From Rhodospirillaceae bacterium (GTDB taxonomy: Bacteria; Pseudomonadota; Alphaproteobacteria; Rhodospirillales; Rhodospirillaceae): a DNA stretch of 64,000 nucleotides. Position 1 is the first letter of the stretch; each line of letters opens with the position of its first letter. The notes beneath the pieces are model-generated. The model was not told where the DNA came from. It worked only from the letters and a program-made list of their open reading frames with translations, and made no database searches. The DNA lies in assembly GCA_029243545.1 (NCBI GenBank), contig JAQWRV010000011.1:62001-126000 (forward strand), read 5' to 3'. Of the stretch, positions 46,147 through 54,457 are shown one piece after another. Position numbers and translations under genes: made by a program.

Positions 46147-46796
46147 TCAGTCTCGACTCCCAGCGCGTCATGGTGTGCGTTGCTCCACCTACTGTACAGA
46201 CGTTCTGCTAGTTCCAAGTCTTCTGGCGTATTGATGTTTAAGAAGGGATCAACGCCCGCCACTTCCCATTCAACTTCGATAGTGTGAACCATCGACTGAA
46301 ATCTGCGAATGGGGACAGCATGCTCACTAATTTTGCTAATCAGGCCTTCTGCCAGTGCCGGCCGCCAAGCTGCGATGGTGTGATGAACGTGATCGCCAGA
46401 CTTGGCGACGGCCGCATCGGCATCAACAGCGGTCAACCGGTCAACCAAATCACACGGAAGAAAAGGCACGTCGACCGGGACCGTTAGAACCCAGTCAATT
46501 TTTGGAGTGAGAGAGGACGCCCAGATCAGCGCAGCAGCAATACCGCCCAGCGGCCCGCGATCCGGCGCAGGGCGATCTTCAAGGACGGTCAGCCCCAGGT
46601 TCTCGGCCCCCAGGCTGTCGACCCAAGTTGCAGACGATCTGACGCAAAGTGCGATGGGTGTAACGTGATCCTTAAGGCTCGCATACACGTGATCGAAAAG
46701 ACGTCTTCCGTTAACAGACACCATGGCTTTTTGGGTGCTGCCTAAACGGCGGCCGTCTCCTCCAGCAAGTATGGCGGCGGCGCTAACAGGTTTCAT
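46143..46796 (-). CDS. mobA: Molybdenum cofactor guanylyltransferase, MobA-like
   Basis: 217 residues. Nucleotide-binding start AAILAGGDGRRLGSTQKAMV, with the Lys of the family, RPAPDRGPLGGIAAAL, and VLTVPVDVPFLPCDLVDRL with the Mg-binding Asp. The ending FLNINTPEDLELAERL is typical. It adds GMP to molybdopterin. No molybdoenzyme is in the window. A general NTP-transferase is the alternative. Confidence 0.88.
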   Translation of the reverse strand: MKPVSAAAILAGGDGRRLGSTQKAMVSVNGRRLFDHVYASLKDHVTPIALCVRSSATWVDSLGAENLGLTVLEDRPAPDRGPLGGIAAALIWASSLTPKIDWVLTVPVDVPFLPCDLVDRLTAVDADAAVAKSGDHVHHTIAAWRPALAEGLISKISEHAVPIRRFQSMVHTIEVEWEVAGVDPFLNINTPEDLELAERLYSRWSNAHHDALGVETE

Positions 46797-46827
46797 GCAG
46801 GCAGGATGCGTGCACCGGACGGTGCGG

Positions 46828-47440
46828 TCAACGGCTCTCGGTTGCGGCTAGTTTAACGACTTGACTGACGCCGTCGTCCTCAGGCGAAATTCCATCAAAG
46901 AATGCATCCCAATCGAACGCGTCTTCGCTTTCTGTAATGTTGAAACTTTGGGCCCATACAGGATCTGCGGCTTCTTTCTTGCTTGCGTCTTTCATCTACT
47001 TTTCCGCACCCACCAGATTACGCTCGGTCACGTTGTCCATACGGCCGTGCCACCCCGCGAGAGGGGATCGTCATTCTTGCGTAAGGTCTGCGCCAGTTTG
47101 AACATGACTTTAAATGCCGTATCCGGGTCGACTTCGACGCGGCGCAAAAACGCTGCTCGTGGAAGCGCGCTGACTATACCGTTTGTCTTGGCCCGCACAG
47201 AATTGTGACGTGAGTTTTGTCCAGAATTACCATTTCACCAAACAGATCTCCGTCGGAGAGTTGGGTATGTACAACCGGCCCTTCAGGACCCGAACCGATC
47301 AGCTCAACGCGGCCTTAGATAATTTCTTATTACCAACGGCTTTCTGCACCTTCGGTAAAAATTAAATCGCCGTCTTCAAATAATTTTGTAACGGTTTCCA
47401 CCGCTGCGTCTCCAAACCGGCGCCCCTCAACGCGTCTCTC
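46828..47440 (-). pseudogene. Decayed cyclic-nucleotide-binding-domain protein
   Basis: In three frames on the minus strand: VETVTKLFEDGDLIFTEGAE, then stops; GRVELIGSGPEGPVVHTQLS with DGDLFGEMVILD; then VEVDPDTAFKVMFKLAQTLR and KNDD. This is the order of a Crp-type cNMP-binding domain followed by its C-terminal helix. Several stops and frame changes separate the pieces. The end is a 55-codon ATG frame (MKDASKKEAADPVWAQSFNI..., to 46828) directly after an in-frame TAG, which might be the old C-terminus. No function is expected. Confidence 0.82.
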
Positions 47441-47594
47441 CCGGTGAACTCAATACAGGAAAAAAGGGGCCAAACTTTCTATGCCCCCAGTCTGGTCCGG
47501 ACACTCTTACCAAGCCCTTAAATGGGGGCGATTGAATCGGCCTAAATGACGCTGATGCGGATAAATTTCTCTCGCATAACTGTGAGGTCTCGCC

Positions 47595-47630
47595 TTAGCA
47601 CCATATATATGTATATGCATATATATGGTG
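47595..47630. promoter_or_regulatory. 36-bp AT-rich palindrome downstream of marR
   Basis: Arms AGCACCATATATATG and CATATATATGGTGCT are exact complements around 6 bases. The centre contains ATGTATATGCAT, one base different from the palindrome at the marR start. It lies between the marR stop and the decayed cNMP-binding gene on the same strand, so it could be that gene's old operator or a marR terminator (no T-run). Confidence 0.6.
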
Positions 47631-47662
47631 CTATTGATCCCTCTGCAGGCTGTCATAAGATC

Positions 47663-48133
47663 TTAATCAGGATTGGCGGGACCGAGGCGCGATGCAGCTT
47701 CCAGCCCTGGCAGCAGGGCTTGGACCATAGTGTTGCCTAACTGGCGTACAACTTGGGTCTGGGCTGTCTGCCAAAGTGGGATAGCCAAATCCAGCATGCG
47801 CCGTCCCTCAGATGAAAGGCGTAAGGATTTAATGCGCCGGTCACCAGACAGCTGTTCTATATCCAGTAAATTTCTCGCTAAAAGAGGCTTTATCGCGCGG
47901 GAAACAGTGGTCGAGTCGGTCACAAGGTCATCCGCCAACGCGCCGATTTTGATCGGTTGCCGCGCGCCCACCACCATGAGCAGGCTGAGTTGGGTCGCCT
48001 TTAAACCACTAGGCGCCAAGGCGCGGTCGAAAACCTGGGTTATGGCACGCGCGCCCTTTCTGGAATGAAAACACAGGCAAACCTGTATGGCCTGTTTGGC
48101 CAAATCACTCGTAGATTGCTCACTCGCTTCCAT
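47663..48133 (-). CDS. MarR-family transcriptional regulator
   Basis: 156 residues. Winged-helix core: GLKATQLSLLMVVGARQPIK, IGALADDLVTDSTTVSRAIK (recognition helix) and LLARNLLDIEQLSGDRRIKS with the wing Arg pair, then LRLSSEGRRMLDLAIPLW. No redox Cys in the usual place, although CLCF occurs near the N-terminus. A 12-bp palindrome overlaps its ribosome-binding region, suggesting self-repression. Target genes are not obvious. Confidence 0.92.
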   Translation of the reverse strand: MEASEQSTSDLAKQAIQVCLCFHSRKGARAITQVFDRALAPSGLKATQLSLLMVVGARQPIKIGALADDLVTDSTTVSRAIKPLLARNLLDIEQLSGDRRIKSLRLSSEGRRMLDLAIPLWQTAQTQVVRQLGNTMVQALLPGLEAASRLGPANPD

Positions 48134-48138
48134 ATAAC

Positions 48139-48150
48139 ATGTATATACAT
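48139..48150. promoter_or_regulatory. 12-bp palindrome at the marR start
   Basis: ATGTATATACAT, perfectly self-complementary, 5 bases ahead of the marR ATG. Its likeness to the core of the palindrome past the gene (11 of 12 bases) supports a MarR operator pair. Confidence 0.65.
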
Positions 48151-48201
48151 ATTATTATGAGCCTTCAAGAAAATGGCCATATTTCTATGCAAATACGCTG
48201 T

Positions 48202-48447
48202 TTAATGCCCGTCACCGGGCTCTTGCTTTACGGCCCCGGCATAAAGACGCGCCGATTTTTGATTATAGGTGGCAAGGGCATAGGGGTTACCGTTGGTATC
48301 GGACTGGAATGTCATTGTGACTTTACCAGTCTCAAGCGCCGAGATCGTTTCACTTTCATCAAGATCGAATGCCTTGGCGATGCCGCCGATGAGGGCGGAT
48401 ATTTCCACATGCATTTCTCTGGAGTCATGGATTGAGGAATCTGACAT
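48202..48447 (-). CDS. Small conserved-looking protein, unknown
   Basis: 81 residues from an ATG with GAGAGGA ahead. Sequence SALIGGIAKAFDLDESETIS then TMTFQSDTNGNPYALATYNQ looks like a folded small protein; no family recognised with confidence. No signal or membrane helix. It precedes marR by 68 bases on the same strand and may share its message. Confidence 0.55.
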   Translation of the reverse strand: MSDSSIHDSREMHVEISALIGGIAKAFDLDESETISALETGKVTMTFQSDTNGNPYALATYNQKSARLYAGAVKQEPGDGH

Positions 48448-48529
48448 TAATCGGGGTCCTCTCGTGTGTAGGACGGTTAATCCTACAAAGCGCGTTGCGG
48501 CCGCCATGGTGCTCAGACATCACCGCGCC

Positions 48530-49445
48530 ATGCCGTCTAAAGAATCTAAAAGTCAGGAGACAATCTATCAGCACGCGCCGGCCGCGCAACGGGTCGGCAA
48601 ACTGTCAGACTCCATAGCCGCATATTCGCGCTGTCTCAAAAGCAATCCGAACCGCTAAGACGCGATTAACAATCTTGGTGTTGCTCTAAGTCGAACAAGG
48701 ATTCGGCGAAGTAATTCAGTTTTCCAGGTTCGCGCCACAGGCAATAGAATCCGGCGGACAGGTTCTTTTAAGTTTAAGGCCGGAATTAGTGACGCCATTT
48801 AAAGATCCATTCTCTGACCTGGCTGGCGTTGTCTCGCGAGACAGTTATTTTCCGAATCATGACCTGATCCTGCCAATCTTATCTCTACCGCGTGTTTTTG
48901 GGTTTGAGCTTTCGGGCATGCAAAACAAACCCTATCTTCAAGCGAAGGGTCAGGCTGGGATGGTACCGCTACGACCCTCCTATACCATTGCGCTGCCATT
49001 GCCTGGGCTAGCAGTTCAACACAGAAAAACGATCGCAACCGGTCATTCCCGCTAGCGGAGCTGGCGCCCATAATAGCCCAGCCGAACGTCAAAGTCTTTT
49101 CGGTTTAAAAGTGCCCCCTGTTGCTCAGGTTGCAGAGAGCGGCCTCGCTTTTTGTGCCGAAGAACTTAATCTTTGCAGATAAGCGACTTTGCTGTTTCTG
49201 CGGCGGTCCTTGAGCAGATGGATCTCGTGATCAATTGTGATAGTGCGGTTGTCCATTTGGCCGGTGAGCTCGGCAAGCCGGTCTGGGTTGCCCTCTCGGT
49301 CGGCGCTATGGCGTTTAAGGGAATTTGACACCTTGGTACGAGTCGGCCCGTGTATCCAAACAAACACAGCTTGGAGAGTGGAGTGACGTGATATCGCGAA
49401 TGATTACCATTCTCCGCCAGTTCACGGTTTGATCTCACGATTTTG
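48530..49445 (+). pseudogene. Decayed TPR-glycosyltransferase family 9 gene
   Basis: A TPR piece (AAQRVGKLSDSIAAYSRCLK, stop) starts the relic. Then come IESGGQVLLSLRPELVTPF, NHDLILPILSLPRVFGFELS and PYLQA in one frame, a fragment FAVSAAVLEQMDLVINCDSA and VVHLAGELGKPVWVALSVGA in another, and a tail. Heptosyltransferase-type proteins with N-terminal TPRs have these blocks in this order, the last being the nucleotide-sugar site. At least three frame changes and several stops make it a clear pseudogene. The intact GT41 gene at the left edge is of a related architecture. Confidence 0.85.
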
Positions 49446-49559
49446 CTTGTTGACCTCACGAGTTCACTCGCTAAACGGACAGATGTATTCCCCCATTCGA
49501 TCTACACCCGAAGCCAGAGTATAACAAACGCACATCACCGCGATGAGAGGAGACAGCCG

Positions 49560-50336
49560 ATGCCCAACACTGCCCCGAAACAGAATGACCTTGTTGACGT
49601 CCTTGGGCATCGCGCAAAGGTTGGCGTGCTTGTGCCGGCATCCAACACCATCGTCGAGCCGGAAATGGCAGCGATGCAGCCACCAGGCGTTACTAATCAC
49701 GTCTCACGTATGAGCCGCGTTAAGCGGCCCGCTCACGATCTGGAAAAATATAAAAAATATCTCGGTGCCTCGGTCGATATGGAAGCAGCCATTGATGTGC
49801 TAATTGCTTGCGAGCCGGACATCATTGTCCACGGACATTCCGTCGACAGTTTGGCTAAGGGCATGGTGGGCGCCGACGCCATGAAACAGAAGATGGAATC
49901 CATGAGCGGTGGCATTCCTGTCATGTTGCCGGCGCACGCATTACTGAAAGCCCTTGAAAAGCTTGGGACGCCAAAGAATCTTGGCATTTTGACACCTTGG
50001 ATGCCTCCCGCCGACGAGGCCTGCGCGGCCTTCTTCAACGAGGCGGGATACGATGTTATGGCTATAAAAGGTCTGCAACACCCCACCCCATTGCACATCG
50101 CCACTGCAACGCCGGACGTTCTCAACAAAGCAGTCGACGAAATCAATGTTGATGGCGTGGATTGCATCATTAAAGTGGGGACCAACTCGTCTATGTCGTT
50201 TTTGGTCGAGGAGATGGAGGCCCGCTTGGGCAAGCCTGTGCTGACGGTGAATGTCATTACCTACTGGGCCGGTCTCCGCACACTCGGTATTGAGGACCGG
50301 GTCAAAGGTTTCGGCCAACTGGCGGCAAATCACTAA
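49560..50336 (+). CDS. Maleate isomerase / arylmalonate decarboxylase-like protein
   Basis: 258 residues from ATG after AGAGGAGA. Asp/Glu-racemase superfamily: KVGVLVPASNTIVEPEMAAM, KNLGILTPWMPPADEACAAF and MEARLGKPVLTVNVITYWAG. The two catalytic Cys of maleate isomerase are missing: the first site reads VHGHSVDSLAKG and the second VGTNSSMS where SCTN-type sequence is expected. The phosphate-like oxyanion loop remains. It may use other residues or only bind its ligand. First gene of the organic-acid region. Confidence 0.8.
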   Translation: MPNTAPKQNDLVDVLGHRAKVGVLVPASNTIVEPEMAAMQPPGVTNHVSRMSRVKRPAHDLEKYKKYLGASVDMEAAIDVLIACEPDIIVHGHSVDSLAKGMVGADAMKQKMESMSGGIPVMLPAHALLKALEKLGTPKNLGILTPWMPPADEACAAFFNEAGYDVMAIKGLQHPTPLHIATATPDVLNKAVDEINVDGVDCIIKVGTNSSMSFLVEEMEARLGKPVLTVNVITYWAGLRTLGIEDRVKGFGQLAANH

Positions 50337-50385
50337 TCCTGATAAGCCTCACGGCTCAATTGCTGTTTCTTAAAAGGAGGGTGCC

Positions 50386-50681
50386 ATGACTACCTATCAA
50401 CCCGCCGTGGTCAGATTCACCAAACGCACACTCGGGTTTATTGATTGCGTGGAAGAATCGGCCCAAATACTTTCGAAATACGGGGCGGAGTATGTTGCCC
50501 GTGGGCCGGCAAAAAAGTTCTAGAAGGGGGCTACCTTGAAGGTCGCGCCGTTGTTGTATTGAAATGGCCGCCGTTTGATACCATCGAAGAGTTCTTTCAC
50601 TCGGAAGACTATCAAAAAGTAAAACCGCTGAGAGAAGGGTAGGGTTTTTGCGATATCGCGACTTATGAAGTGGCCCCATAA
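50386..50681 (+). pseudogene. Broken DUF1330 gene with a slippery A6G run
   Basis: Starts with AGGAGG and ATG: TTYQPAVVRFTKRTLGFIDC and YGAEYVARGPAKKF, stop. The match to the next gene resumes in the -1 frame (VLEGGYLEGRAVVVLKWPPF, KPLREG) until a TAG, with GFCDIATYEVAP beyond it. The shift lies exactly in GCA AAA AAG, the dnaX slippery heptamer in the correct phase. A -1 slip would give a protein of nearly family length, still cut 12 residues short. Decay is the simpler view. Confidence 0.8.
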
Positions 50682-50724
50682 GTAGGGCTGATCACAAAAA
50701 CTTAGAAATATATGGAGGTTATCC

Positions 50725-51021
50725 ATGGCGGGATACGTTGTTGCCCTCGCACGCATAGATACCATGACCGATGAACTAAAAGAGTACATTGAAAAGGCCG
50801 CTAAGCTATCCGCTGAACACGGCGGCGAATACGTCATTCGCGGACCAGCAAAAAGTCTTTTAGAAGGTGATTATCTTAGCGGCCGTAGTGTTGTTATGAC
50901 CCGGTTTGAGACCATCGAGAAGGCGGAAGCCTTTTTCAACTCTGATGTCTACACCAACGAGATCAAACCTCTGCGCGAAGGCACCGGCATATATGATGTG
51001 GCCGTTTTTGAAGGCCCATAA
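50725..51021 (+). CDS. DUF1330 protein (dimeric alpha-beta barrel)
   Basis: 98 residues, full family length. GYVVALARIDTMTDELKEYI, HGGEYVIRGPAKSLLEGDYL and FETIEKAEAFFNSDVYTNEI are family blocks. Small stress-type or accessory enzymes; activity unknown. It has the intact frame that the preceding paralogue has lost, and ends 3 bases before the TRAP binding-protein gene, so is co-expressed with it. Confidence 0.9.
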   Translation: MAGYVVALARIDTMTDELKEYIEKAAKLSAEHGGEYVIRGPAKSLLEGDYLSGRSVVMTRFETIEKAEAFFNSDVYTNEIKPLREGTGIYDVAVFEGP

Positions 51022-51024
51022 AAA

Positions 51025-52041
51025 GTGAGGCAGCTCTGTGCCGTTTTTGTCTTCTATATCTCCACGCTTTCGTCTGTGGCTGCAGAAACGGTGTGGAATA
51101 TTTCGTTATGGGGTTCAAGCCGCGCCGTTACCGTTGCGATTGAACATCTTTCTCAAGAGATGGAAAAGCGCACCGATGGTGCACTGCGCATGGTTCTTCA
51201 TTATGGCGAAGCCATCTCCCCGTCACGGGAAAACATAGATGGCATTTCACTAGGGGTCTTTGAAGCAGCACACATATGTCCCTCCTACCATCCCGGTAAA
51301 ACCCCCGCGTTACTCGCAATGGAACTCCCGTTCCTTCCGTTTGACGACATTAGAGCGTCTCATCGTGTCGCCATTAAGGTGCACAAGCACCCCGTCATTA
51401 AAAAAGAATTCGGCCGTTTTAATGCGCGGGTATTGCAGCATGTCATTGCCCCCCGTTATGAATTTATGGGCAAGGGGGAACCCCCAGCGGAGCTGACGCG
51501 CTGGCAAGGCATGCGGGTGCGCGCGCCAGGAGCCATCGGAGATGGGGTCCGCGCCTTAGGTGGCCGCCCAACCTCAGTGCCGGCACCGGAAATTTATACG
51601 AGTTTAGAACGAGGATTGTTTGATGCAGCGGCGTTACCGTTTGCATACACATTTGCCAGCTATCGCATTCACGAAGTGTCCGATTGGTATACCTTCAACA
51701 TGAACCTCGCTATTTCAAGTTGCGCTATTATTGTCAGCCGAGATGCTTGGTCTTCGCTGACTGATGAACAACGCGGGATGATTGAAGAAATCAACGTTGA
51801 TGCATACGAGCTACAATTCGCAGCGCTCGCGGATGCAGATACGGCTTGGATTCCTCAATTCGATCAAAGTGGTCTCACAAGAGTTATTTATGACGATGAC
51901 GTCTTAGCTCGGTTCAAAGAAGACACGGCACAGCCTCTTTGGGATGATTGGGTCAAACGCAATCAGCGGCGGTTCCCTGCTCAAGAGTATCTTGACTATA
52001 TTATTGCGGAAGCGGCAGTGGCCAACATGGCAGGGCGATAA
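51025..52041 (+). CDS. TRAP transporter solute-binding protein, DctP family
   Basis: 338 residues from a GTG. Signal peptide AVFVFYISTLSSVAAE. Fold markers: GEAISPSRENIDGISLGVFE, MRVRAPGAIGDGVRALGGRP with the carboxylate-binding Arg, and EIYTSLERGLFDAAALPFAY. It binds an organic acid in the periplasm and delivers it to the DctQ and DctM subunits encoded after the RidA gene. Confidence 0.92.
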   Translation: MRQLCAVFVFYISTLSSVAAETVWNISLWGSSRAVTVAIEHLSQEMEKRTDGALRMVLHYGEAISPSRENIDGISLGVFEAAHICPSYHPGKTPALLAMELPFLPFDDIRASHRVAIKVHKHPVIKKEFGRFNARVLQHVIAPRYEFMGKGEPPAELTRWQGMRVRAPGAIGDGVRALGGRPTSVPAPEIYTSLERGLFDAAALPFAYTFASYRIHEVSDWYTFNMNLAISSCAIIVSRDAWSSLTDEQRGMIEEINVDAYELQFAALADADTAWIPQFDQSGLTRVIYDDDVLARFKEDTAQPLWDDWVKRNQRRFPAQEYLDYIIAEAAVANMAGR

Positions 52042-52044
52042 TCC

Positions 52045-52441
52045 ATGCCGCGGCACATGATCGGACCAAAGGCAAGCTTACCGGACGGGACACCCAATCC
52101 AATCTCCCCCTGCTGTTCGTGCAGGCGGCCTAGTCTTTTTATCCGGCCTCATGCCAAGGGGGCCTGACGGGCAAATGATTGACGGCGACATTGCTGTGCA
52201 AACTAAAGCGGTTATGGATCGTCTTCATGCGACCTTGGACAAAGCAAACTGCACGTTTGAAGGCGTGGTTAAATGCGTGGCTTGGCTTGCGCATGTGGAA
52301 GATTCCAAGATCTTCAACAAGATTTATGCATCTTACTTCGAAGGCGCGCCGCCAGCCCAGTCTGCCGTTCGATCCTATCTGCTGCTCCCAGGCGCTCGCT
52401 TGGAACTTGAAGCCATTTGCTACAAGCCAGTTGCCACCTAA
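52045..52441 (+). pseudogene. RidA/YjgF-family gene with a one-base frameshift
   Basis: The N-terminus starts MPRHMIGPKASLPDGTPNPI and SP, then slips at a run of five C; the next frame gives AVRAGGLVFLSGLMPRGPDG and the rest of RidA (VMDRLHATLDKANCTFEGVV, PARSAV-like PPAQSAVRSYLLLPGARLEL). Translation from the internal ATG at 52151 would lose about 36 residues, including the first beta strands. RidA deaminates reactive enamines; the conserved Arg is in AVRSYL. One indel in a homopolymer could be sequencing error, in which case the gene is intact. Confidence 0.75.
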
Positions 52442-52493
52442 TCCGCCAGCTACTCCCACTAGCGCTTTTCCTGAAATATGAAACACTGATTCT

Positions 52494-53084
52494 ATGTTGA
52501 ACCGGGCGCATCACTTATGGGGTCGCGTTGAAGATGCCTGCGCCTATGTCGCTGCATCCCTTATAGCTCTTGCTATGTGCCTAACCGTCGCCGAGGTCAT
52601 AAGCCGGCGACTATTGAATGCGCCTCTGCCGGGAGTCATCGACATGTTTGACCTCGGCATGGCAGCGATCGCTTTTCTTGGTGCGTCCCAATGCCAACGG
52701 GTAGGTGGGCACGTTCGAATGGAGCTCGTGATCCGCAAGCTGAGTGGCCGGACGCTTTGGGTCGCGGAATCTTTCACCGCATTCTGTGCCTTTGGCTTTA
52801 TTGCGGCAGTCGCTGTCGCCAGTGCTGAAGGCGTTGCGCGCGCGTATCGCGTTGAGGATTCTACCATGGATATGTTACTGCCGGTGTGGCCCGCAAAGAG
52901 CCTTGTTACCCTTGCGCTCTTTGTTTTGGCGGTTCGTCTTGGTCTCCAACTTTTCGACAGCCTCCGCCTTGCCATATCACCAGCAAAAACACCCATCGCA
53001 GCGCTCGTCGTTGCGTCTGTTGCAGAGCTCGCCAAAGACGAAATTGCCGACGCTCTTGGTAACGACCCTGAGGGTGATGCATGA
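52494..53084 (+). CDS. dctQ: TRAP transporter small permease (DctQ)
   Basis: 196 residues with four membrane helices: YVAASLIALAMCLTVAEVIS, MFDLGMAAIAFLGASQCQ, FTAFCAFGFIAAVAVASA and LVTLALFVLAVRLGLQLFDS. The GGHVRMELVI segment is typical of DctQ. It helps the large permease receive solute. It overlaps the next gene by 4 bases. Confidence 0.9.
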   Translation: MLNRAHHLWGRVEDACAYVAASLIALAMCLTVAEVISRRLLNAPLPGVIDMFDLGMAAIAFLGASQCQRVGGHVRMELVIRKLSGRTLWVAESFTAFCAFGFIAAVAVASAEGVARAYRVEDSTMDMLLPVWPAKSLVTLALFVLAVRLGLQLFDSLRLAISPAKTPIAALVVASVAELAKDEIADALGNDPEGDA

Positions 53085-54403
53085 GCTCCGATCCCTTTCT
53101 GATTGGTGTTTTGGGCGTTGTTGCGCTCGTCGTCCTTGTTGTGTTGGGAATGCGGGTGGCCTGGGCTGCGGGTTTTGTCGGGCTGATTGGCCTAGCAGCC
53201 CAACGAGGTTGGGACCCTGCCGTCGGACTGACCGGGCTACTTAGTTATGCGGAAACGGCACGGTACACATTGTCCGTTCTTCCCATGTTTATTCTCATCG
53301 GATTACTCGCATTCCACGCGGGTTTGACCCAAGGCGCGTTTGCTGCTGCGAGAGCCTGGGCGGGCCGACTGCCCGGTGGCTTGGCCGTCGCCACAGTCTT
53401 CGCGACAGCCGGGTTTGCAGCCGTGTCCGGGGCCAGCACCGCGACGGCAGCGGTCTTTACCCGCGTATCGGTCCCCGAAATGCTCAAAGCTGGATACGAC
53501 CCCCGCCTTGCGGCTGGCGTCGTGGCCGCCGGTGGGACTTTGGCATCCCTCATTCCGCCGAGTGCAATCTTGGTTCTTTACGGAATTATCGTTGAAGAAT
53601 CTGTCGGCGCACTTCTTCTTGCGGGGTTCATCCCCGGCATCCTGTCCGCTATTCTCTATGCCGTATTTATCGTCGCCCGTGTGAAACTTAATCCTCATCT
53701 CGGTCCCGCGGCGGTCGACGCCGTTCCCATGTTGGATAAATTCCGCGCGCTCGGTCAGGCCTGGGGCATTCTTTCCGTGATCGCCGTTGTTCTTTTTGGC
53801 CTCTACACGGGCTGGATGACACCCACCGAAGTGGGGGGCGTTGGCGCCATGCTGGTTCTCCTCATGGCATTGGCCAATCGCAAAACCGAAAAGAAAAAAA
53901 TCGTCGAAGCTTTCGTCGACACAGCACGGTTGACGGCCATGATTTTAGCCATCGTCTGGTGCGTCCTCGTTTTTGTGCGGTTTCTCGGGTTCACAGGATT
54001 GCCCGGCGCCCTCGCGGATTGGATTGGTGCGCTAGAGGTGCCACGCCTTGTCATCCTCCTGGCCATTCTGTTGACCTACATGATTCTTGGCATGTTCCTG
54101 GACGGACTCGGAATGCTGTTGTTGACCATGCCGGTTGTCTACCCGGTCATTCTTTCTCTCGGGTATGACCCCATTTGGTTTGGTATTCTAGTCGTAAAAA
54201 TGATTGAGATTGGGCTGGTCACACCGCCGATCGGCCTCAATTGCTTTATTGTCCATGGAGTTAGGCCGGATATCAGTCTGGAAACAGTCTTCCGTGGGGT
54301 CGGCCCGTTCGTCGCCATGGACATAGTCACGGTTGCTGTCTTGATCGCATGGCCCGAAATCGTATTGTGGTTGCCACGGCAAATGAATATGGGCGGTTTT
54401 TAA
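53081..54403 (+). CDS. dctM: TRAP transporter large permease (DctM)
   Basis: 440 residues, about twelve membrane segments plus two re-entrant loops. Landmarks: LSVLPMFILIGLLAFHAGLT, TAGFAAVSGASTATAAVFTR, LASLIPPSAILVLYGIIVEE and LVTPPIGLNCFIVHGVRPDI. It uses a Na+ gradient for uptake of organic acids. With DctQ and the DctP 1 kb upstream it makes a complete TRAP system. Confidence 0.94.
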   Translation: MSSDPFLIGVLGVVALVVLVVLGMRVAWAAGFVGLIGLAAQRGWDPAVGLTGLLSYAETARYTLSVLPMFILIGLLAFHAGLTQGAFAAARAWAGRLPGGLAVATVFATAGFAAVSGASTATAAVFTRVSVPEMLKAGYDPRLAAGVVAAGGTLASLIPPSAILVLYGIIVEESVGALLLAGFIPGILSAILYAVFIVARVKLNPHLGPAAVDAVPMLDKFRALGQAWGILSVIAVVLFGLYTGWMTPTEVGGVGAMLVLLMALANRKTEKKKIVEAFVDTARLTAMILAIVWCVLVFVRFLGFTGLPGALADWIGALEVPRLVILLAILLTYMILGMFLDGLGMLLLTMPVVYPVILSLGYDPIWFGILVVKMIEIGLVTPPIGLNCFIVHGVRPDISLETVFRGVGPFVAMDIVTVAVLIAWPEIVLWLPRQMNMGGF

Positions 54404-54457
54404 GATCGTGTTGTTCGTTTCCAGAAATCAACAAGAGGCGGCGGCGCGGGAAGAAAA

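Noticed and set aside
47595-47630. Rho-independent terminator of marR
   Set aside because: AT-only stem centre and no T-run; its core matches the marR start palindrome, so an operator fits better.
48139-48435. 98-codon + strand frame starting in the marR operator
   Set aside because: It lies opposite the better-supported 81-residue gene with a ribosome site.
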